NCBI GenBank assembly: GCA_903958265.1
Contig: CAJBSQ010000687.1
Span: 1-6,385, forward strand
Length of the DNA: 6,385 bases
Reading direction: 5' to 3'
Source: an uncultured Planctomycetaceae bacterium
GTDB taxonomy: Bacteria; Planctomycetota; Planctomycetia; Pirellulales; UBA1268
In this document: piece after piece, positions 6,101-6,385 of the stretch
Numbering within the stretch: the stretch's first letter is position 1
How the letters are laid out: each line of letters starts with the position of its first letter
The notes under the pieces: generated by a model
Seen by the model: the letters and a program-made list of their open reading frames with translations, nothing else
What the model was told of the DNA's origin: nothing
Database searches by the model: none
Made by a program: the position numbers and the translations under genes

Positions 6101-6385
6101 CCTGGAGCTTGTCGTCGCCCGCGCCACCGTCCACCGTGTCGTTGCCGAATCCCGCATCGACGTCGTCGTCGCCCGCGCCGGCGATGATCACATCGTCGCC
6201 GTCGCCGCCGGCGATCGCGTCGCCAACCGGCGCTCCGCCCGGTCCGCGAGCTTCGTCGCCCCCCTCGATCTGGTCGTTGCCCGCGTCACCTGAGATGGCA
6301 TCCGCACCGCCGGCACCGAGGAGGACGTCGTTGTCGCCCCCGCCATGGAGTTCGTCCGCAGCCGCATTGCCCACGAGCCGGTCGC
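1..6385 (-). CDS. Giant RTX-repeat calcium-binding surface/secreted protein, partial at both ends
   Basis: One minus-strand frame is open across the entire window: 2127 complete codons from plus-strand 6383 to 3, with no TAA, TAG or TGA. Neither the start codon nor the stop codon is inside, so the full protein is longer than 2127 residues. The translation is dominated by nonapeptides of the GGxGxDxLx type (roughly 65-70 recognisable copies), which in the RTX family bind calcium and fold into parallel beta-rolls outside the cell. Between the arrays lie three SdrD B-like domains, an Ig-like segment and a propeller-like segment, and the C-terminal edge enters a PATR-like repeat. There are six cysteines, about twenty lysines and very many Asp residues, fitting an acidic extracellular protein. 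No transmembrane helix, signal peptide, sortase motif or catalytic motif is visible. RTX proteins are often exported by type I secretion, but no transporter gene is here to support that. The coding frame is certain; the function (adhesin, matrix or envelope protein) is inferred. Confidence 0.96.
120..557 (-). other. Module copy C and transition to the PATR-like repeat
   Basis: Residues 1943-2088. It starts NDYYVFEDLFGHDTVVEDPS, then AGTDSLNFGAVTLPLEVRLG, then SIEEVVGGTADDTFVM and WLDGGGGTNTLRYDDA, matching copies A and B element by element. After this the RTX signature stops. A low-charge segment rich in Ala, Val, Thr and Pro follows (about 252-120; KPNVFGAFSFASVV, MIAISVPAGTTTTDAI). This marks the change from the calcium-binding part to the PATR-like part. 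Confidence 0.7.
552..872 (-). repeat. RTX calcium-binding repeat array 5
   Basis: Residues 1838-1944. Turns include GGSAGDTLIAG, GRGGNDTLTS, GGDDDDTLSAG, GGGSDWLDGG, GGAGADHLDGG, GGADGDWLYG, GRAGDDELRGG, GGGGDDTLSGG, GGWGSDRLVGG and GGTGND. An irregular stretch (GTPAWFEG) follows the first turn, and TSRVQYDRLEGG replaces a normal turn. Tryptophan recurs at strand positions (DWLDGG, DWLYG). Confidence 0.93.
873..1286 (-). other. Module copy B: NDxYxxF / DTVVE..GTDTI beta segment
   Basis: Residues 1700-1837. The order of elements parallels copy A: NDLYGVFEAGQTDTVVEAVG, QGTDTIDCSWVYGTAITVNI, AIDRIVGGSQADRFVL, ALDGGG, KNTLDYSGWAIPVTVNYTGS. A short insertion lies in the first motif (YGVF instead of YVF). 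Copy B carries Cys1727 (codon 1203-1205) near the place where copy A has Cys1527. RTX turns follow immediately. Confidence 0.75.
1281..1487 (-). repeat. RTX calcium-binding repeat array 4
   Basis: Residues 1633-1701. Eight turns are seen: GGAGNDTLAG, GTDGPNTIDGG, GGAGNDSLVG, GRDGDDTLRG, GNTGNDSLDGG, GGSGDDSLWG, GWSGTNTLTGG and GGVGND. The final Asp is replaced by Asn in GPN and GTN. The array leads straight into the second module copy. Confidence 0.94.
1488..1892 (-). other. Module copy A: NDxYxF / VVE..GTDxL beta segment
   Basis: Residues 1498-1632. It begins NDTYVFAGVVDAVVVEAAGG, then GTDTLDLTACTGNLTMTI, followed by QIERVTLGSGDDSVYL, ARIDAGGGSDTLSYAG and GVTVDLAAGTATGF. The 'G-V-T-V-D-L-A-A-G-T-A-T-G' element is familiar from many hemolysin-type repeat proteins, where it lies between nonapeptide blocks. 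The order (NDxYVF, acidic-strand pair, 'IERV', 'GDD', 'DGGG.DTL.Y') recurs twice more downstream. It includes Cys1527 (codon 1803-1805). Confidence 0.75.
1875..2261 (-). repeat. RTX calcium-binding repeat array 3
   Basis: Residues 1375-1503. About fourteen consecutive turns with little interruption: GLGGKDTLRGG, GGDGDDTITG, GNGDNDFLYG, GDAGIDTIHG, GNAGIDRIEGG, GDAGTDIIYGG, GGDGEDAINGG, GEGDGDTIDGG, GGAGADRIDGG and GGAGYNLLRGG. This is the longest uninterrupted array in the window. It closes with ADNDTYVF, which opens the first copy of the larger module described separately. Confidence 0.95.
2262..2510 (-). other. Non-repeat beta-rich spacer between RTX arrays 2 and 3
   Basis: Residues 1292-1374. 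The RTX pattern lapses after DTLVVIDALSGG and passes through EYAANPAGTKPDAYDGG, then DTDTIVVSANADTDLSDVDV, then IARIEIGLLTGGKDGNTIDA. The 'D-T-I-V-V-S-A ... L-S-D-V' pattern and the closing 'N-T-I-D-A-A-A-F-S-G' resemble the beta-strand segments that commonly separate nonapeptide blocks in large RTX proteins. No known domain is assigned. Confidence 0.6.
2511..2966 (-). repeat. RTX calcium-binding repeat array 2
   Basis: Residues 1139-1291, starting directly after the propeller-like segment with LLHDGDDFIDGGCGDD. About sixteen turns follow, for example GRGGNDWIAGG, GDEGDDRIFGG, GGDGNDSQLYG, GGGGDDRVFGG, GGAGNDVLRGG and GGTGDDTLVGG. A short break (LPANVITEGGKDW) lies near 2885-2850. A cysteine replaces a turn residue in GGCGDD (Cys1152, codon 2928-2930), which is unusual in RTX repeats. 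The second half is the most regular and is expected to form a well-ordered calcium-loaded beta-roll. Confidence 0.93.
3024..3830 (-). other. Beta-propeller-like segment (about five recognisable blade motifs)
   Basis: Residues 852-1120. A recurring pattern of hydrophobic strand, aromatic or aliphatic residue, Asp/Glu, then Thr/Val-rich turn is seen five times: LHTIDPDTQVATKV, LWRYDTVTQALVDLG, IFLYDIATARWTAKG, LVLLDPTVEVGNATLV and LYAIETAVGGGSTWLG. This resembles the blade motif of quinoprotein- or Kelch-like propellers ('L-Y-x-I-D-x-x-T-G'). Spacing between copies is uneven (about 40-60 residues), so the fold assignment is tentative. The segment has few RTX features and ends in DEFVITVSAGQTVTIGFGDV, a linking strand ending in 'FG'. 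No active-site motif was seen. It may be a binding module displayed between two calcium-binding stalks. Confidence 0.55.
3882..4124 (-). other. SdrD B-like domain 3 with EF-hand-type calcium loop
   Basis: Residues 754-834. It starts ATIQGTIWQHDPREANIG and ends GGFRLSNLSPGSYTIQQ, which matches the 'G-x-x-x-x-x-L-x-P-G-x-Y' end of prealbumin-like folds. Between them, DVDGDGRIQATE (residues 803-814, bases 3977-3942) is a near-ideal EF-hand or dockerin-type loop with Asp at 1, 3 and 5, Gly at 6, Ile at 8 and Glu at 12. The order differs from domains 1 and 2: the acidic loop comes late, shortly before the closing motif, rather than near the start. The Ig-like segment separates this copy from the first two. 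Confidence 0.78.
4125..4652 (-). other. Ig-like segment, SbsA-type by resemblance
   Basis: Residues 578-753. It begins NTAPVVDGVFVGTDTQAITW, a typical opening for beta-sandwich domains that follow a linker. The later half has RYEIAKVSGGRTLVPGRYRV, then LLDDDSVTSATGALLDGEW, then RFEFEFVIG. The 'G-x-Y-x-(V/L) ... V-T-x-A-x-G-x-x-L-D-G-E' pattern is reminiscent of SbsA-type bacterial Ig-like domains, in which the conserved 'D-x-A-G-N-x-L-D' loop joins two strands. Here that loop is degenerate. It sits between two SdrD B-like domains, so a structural spacer role is likely. The family call rests on pattern memory and could be wrong at subfamily level. Confidence 0.6.
4653..4940 (-). other. SdrD B-like / carboxypeptidase-regulatory-like domain 2
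   Basis: Residues 482-577, directly after domain 1. The order of elements is GRLAGSVTTTANQPVADVVV, then YLDADADGTYDAGTEQVTT, then GADGAYAFADLRPGDYRI. The 'T-x-x-D-G-x-Y-x-F-x-x-L-x-P-G-x-Y' pattern is the hallmark of prealbumin-like beta-sandwich units (SdrD B, CarboxypepD_reg, Cna B). The acidic loop DADADGTYDAGTE (residues 504-516) resembles an EF-hand loop lengthened by one residue before the final Glu. The domain includes Cys547 (codon 4743-4745). It is the clearest of the three domains of this kind. Confidence 0.87.
4941..5276 (-). other. SdrD B-like domain 1 with EF-hand-type calcium loop
   Basis: Residues 370-481. It opens with ITGFIFEDLDADGVRDAGEP, which matches the pattern I know for SdrD B-type / collagen-binding B domains (I-x-G-x-x-F-x-D-x-(N/D)-x-D-G-x-x-D-x-x-E). 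The DLDADGVRDAGE loop (residues 377-388, bases 5255-5220) places acidic residues at the 1, 3, 5, 9 and 12 positions of an EF-hand loop, so calcium binding is likely. The segment ends in QFGYYRPG, a variant of the 'FG' closing strand common after these domains. In Gram-positive surface proteins such domains act as rigid stalk units. This copy is divergent in its second half. Confidence 0.82.
5277..5438 (-). other. Non-repeat linker between RTX array 1 and the first SdrD B-like domain
   Basis: Residues 316-369. The repeat pattern ends after VHGG, and an irregular segment follows with His, Tyr, Arg and Glu (YQHYLDDRTHGRAVEES), then ADSCGPEIFFYPEVYPAEE. It contains the first of only six cysteines in the window translation (residue 351, codon 5331-5333). 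No family is recognised. It leads directly into the first SdrD B-like domain. Confidence 0.6.
5439..5972 (-). repeat. RTX repeat array 1b with long non-repeat insert
   Basis: Two RTX turns (GGTGFNYLSG, GGPGYDILY) at about 5963-5907 are followed by a roughly 50-residue non-repeat insert (about 5903-5742) rich in Ala, Val and Thr. RTX turns then resume at 5741-5439: GGEGNDTIYG, GTAGRDYIDGG, GGPGSDAIVV, GGDGRDVVDGG, GGAGANWIEGG and GGPGDDSIF. Several turns are degenerate: the final Asp is Asn in GGAGAN, and GGFDSD lacks the usual spacing. The insert has no motif I recognise and may form a loop or a cap on the beta-roll. Confidence 0.9.
6036..6385 (-). repeat. RTX calcium-binding repeat array 1a
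   Basis: Residues 1-116 of the window translation. About nine glycine/aspartate turns are seen, including GDAGNDQIEG, GGAGDDKLQ, GGAGNDKLYG and GREGDDRIYG. Each nonapeptide corresponds to 27 bases. In the RTX family the GGxGxD turns bind calcium and alternate with short beta-strands to build a beta-roll. A Pro/Gly-rich insertion (EARGPGGAPVGDA, about 6260-6222) breaks the periodicity. The array is already under way at the window edge (DRLVGN), so it starts upstream, beyond position 6385. Confidence 0.93.

Noticed and set aside
2121..6293. A 1390-codon plus-strand open frame starting at ATG 2121
   Set aside because: It is aligned codon-for-codon opposite the minus-strand gene. Its protein is a monotonous Val/Ala/Asp/Arg mixture with no domain pattern, while the minus strand gives textbook RTX, SdrD B-like and PATR-like motifs.
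1..6385. Hairpins, promoters or terminators among the GC-rich strings
   Set aside because: GC-rich inverted matches are frequent by composition alone in this window, and all of them lie inside an uninterrupted coding frame. None is followed by a T-run or is placed where a regulatory signal would make sense.

Overview
The whole 6385-base window lies inside one giant gene on the minus strand. Reading the reverse complement with codons ending at plus-strand positions that are multiples of 3 gives 2127 consecutive sense codons (plus-strand 6383 down to 3). There is no stop, no start that can be chosen and no intergenic space. Both ends of the gene lie outside the window. I see no RNA gene, mobile element, CRISPR array, promoter or terminator, and no second real gene.

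The encoded protein is very acidic and rich in Gly and Asp. It has only six cysteines and about twenty lysines, which suggests a secreted or cell-surface protein. From N- to C-terminus (high to low coordinates) the layout is: (1) hemolysin-type (RTX, GGxGxDxLx) calcium-binding repeats with inserts, about 6385-5439; (2) a linker and then two SdrD B-like / prealbumin-like beta-sandwich domains, about 5276-4653; (3) an Ig-like segment resembling the SbsA-type family, about 4652-4125; (4) a third SdrD B-like domain, 4124-3882; (5) a segment with propeller-like repeats, about 3830-3024; (6) two further RTX arrays, 2966-2511 and 2261-1875; (7) three copies of a larger module that begins NDxYxxF and continues into a (D/V)xVVE...GTDxL strand pair, starting at about 1892, 1286 and 557, with RTX arrays between the copies; (8) the start of an autotransporter-associated beta-strand repeat (PATR-like) at 119-1, cut by the window edge.

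The organism is a high-GC bacterium. This mixture of RTX, SdrD B-like and PATR-like repeats in one multi-thousand-residue protein, with strong GC bias at third codon positions, is what I would expect of a planctomycete. That is inference from architecture: no marker gene is present, and other Gram-negative bacteria with large RTX adhesins remain possible. The likely role is a calcium-stabilised extracellular structural or adhesive protein; no enzymatic motif was recognised.

The exact antisense frame is also almost free of stops (only two TGA in more than 2100 codons), which creates misleading long plus-strand open frames. These are shadows of the real gene.
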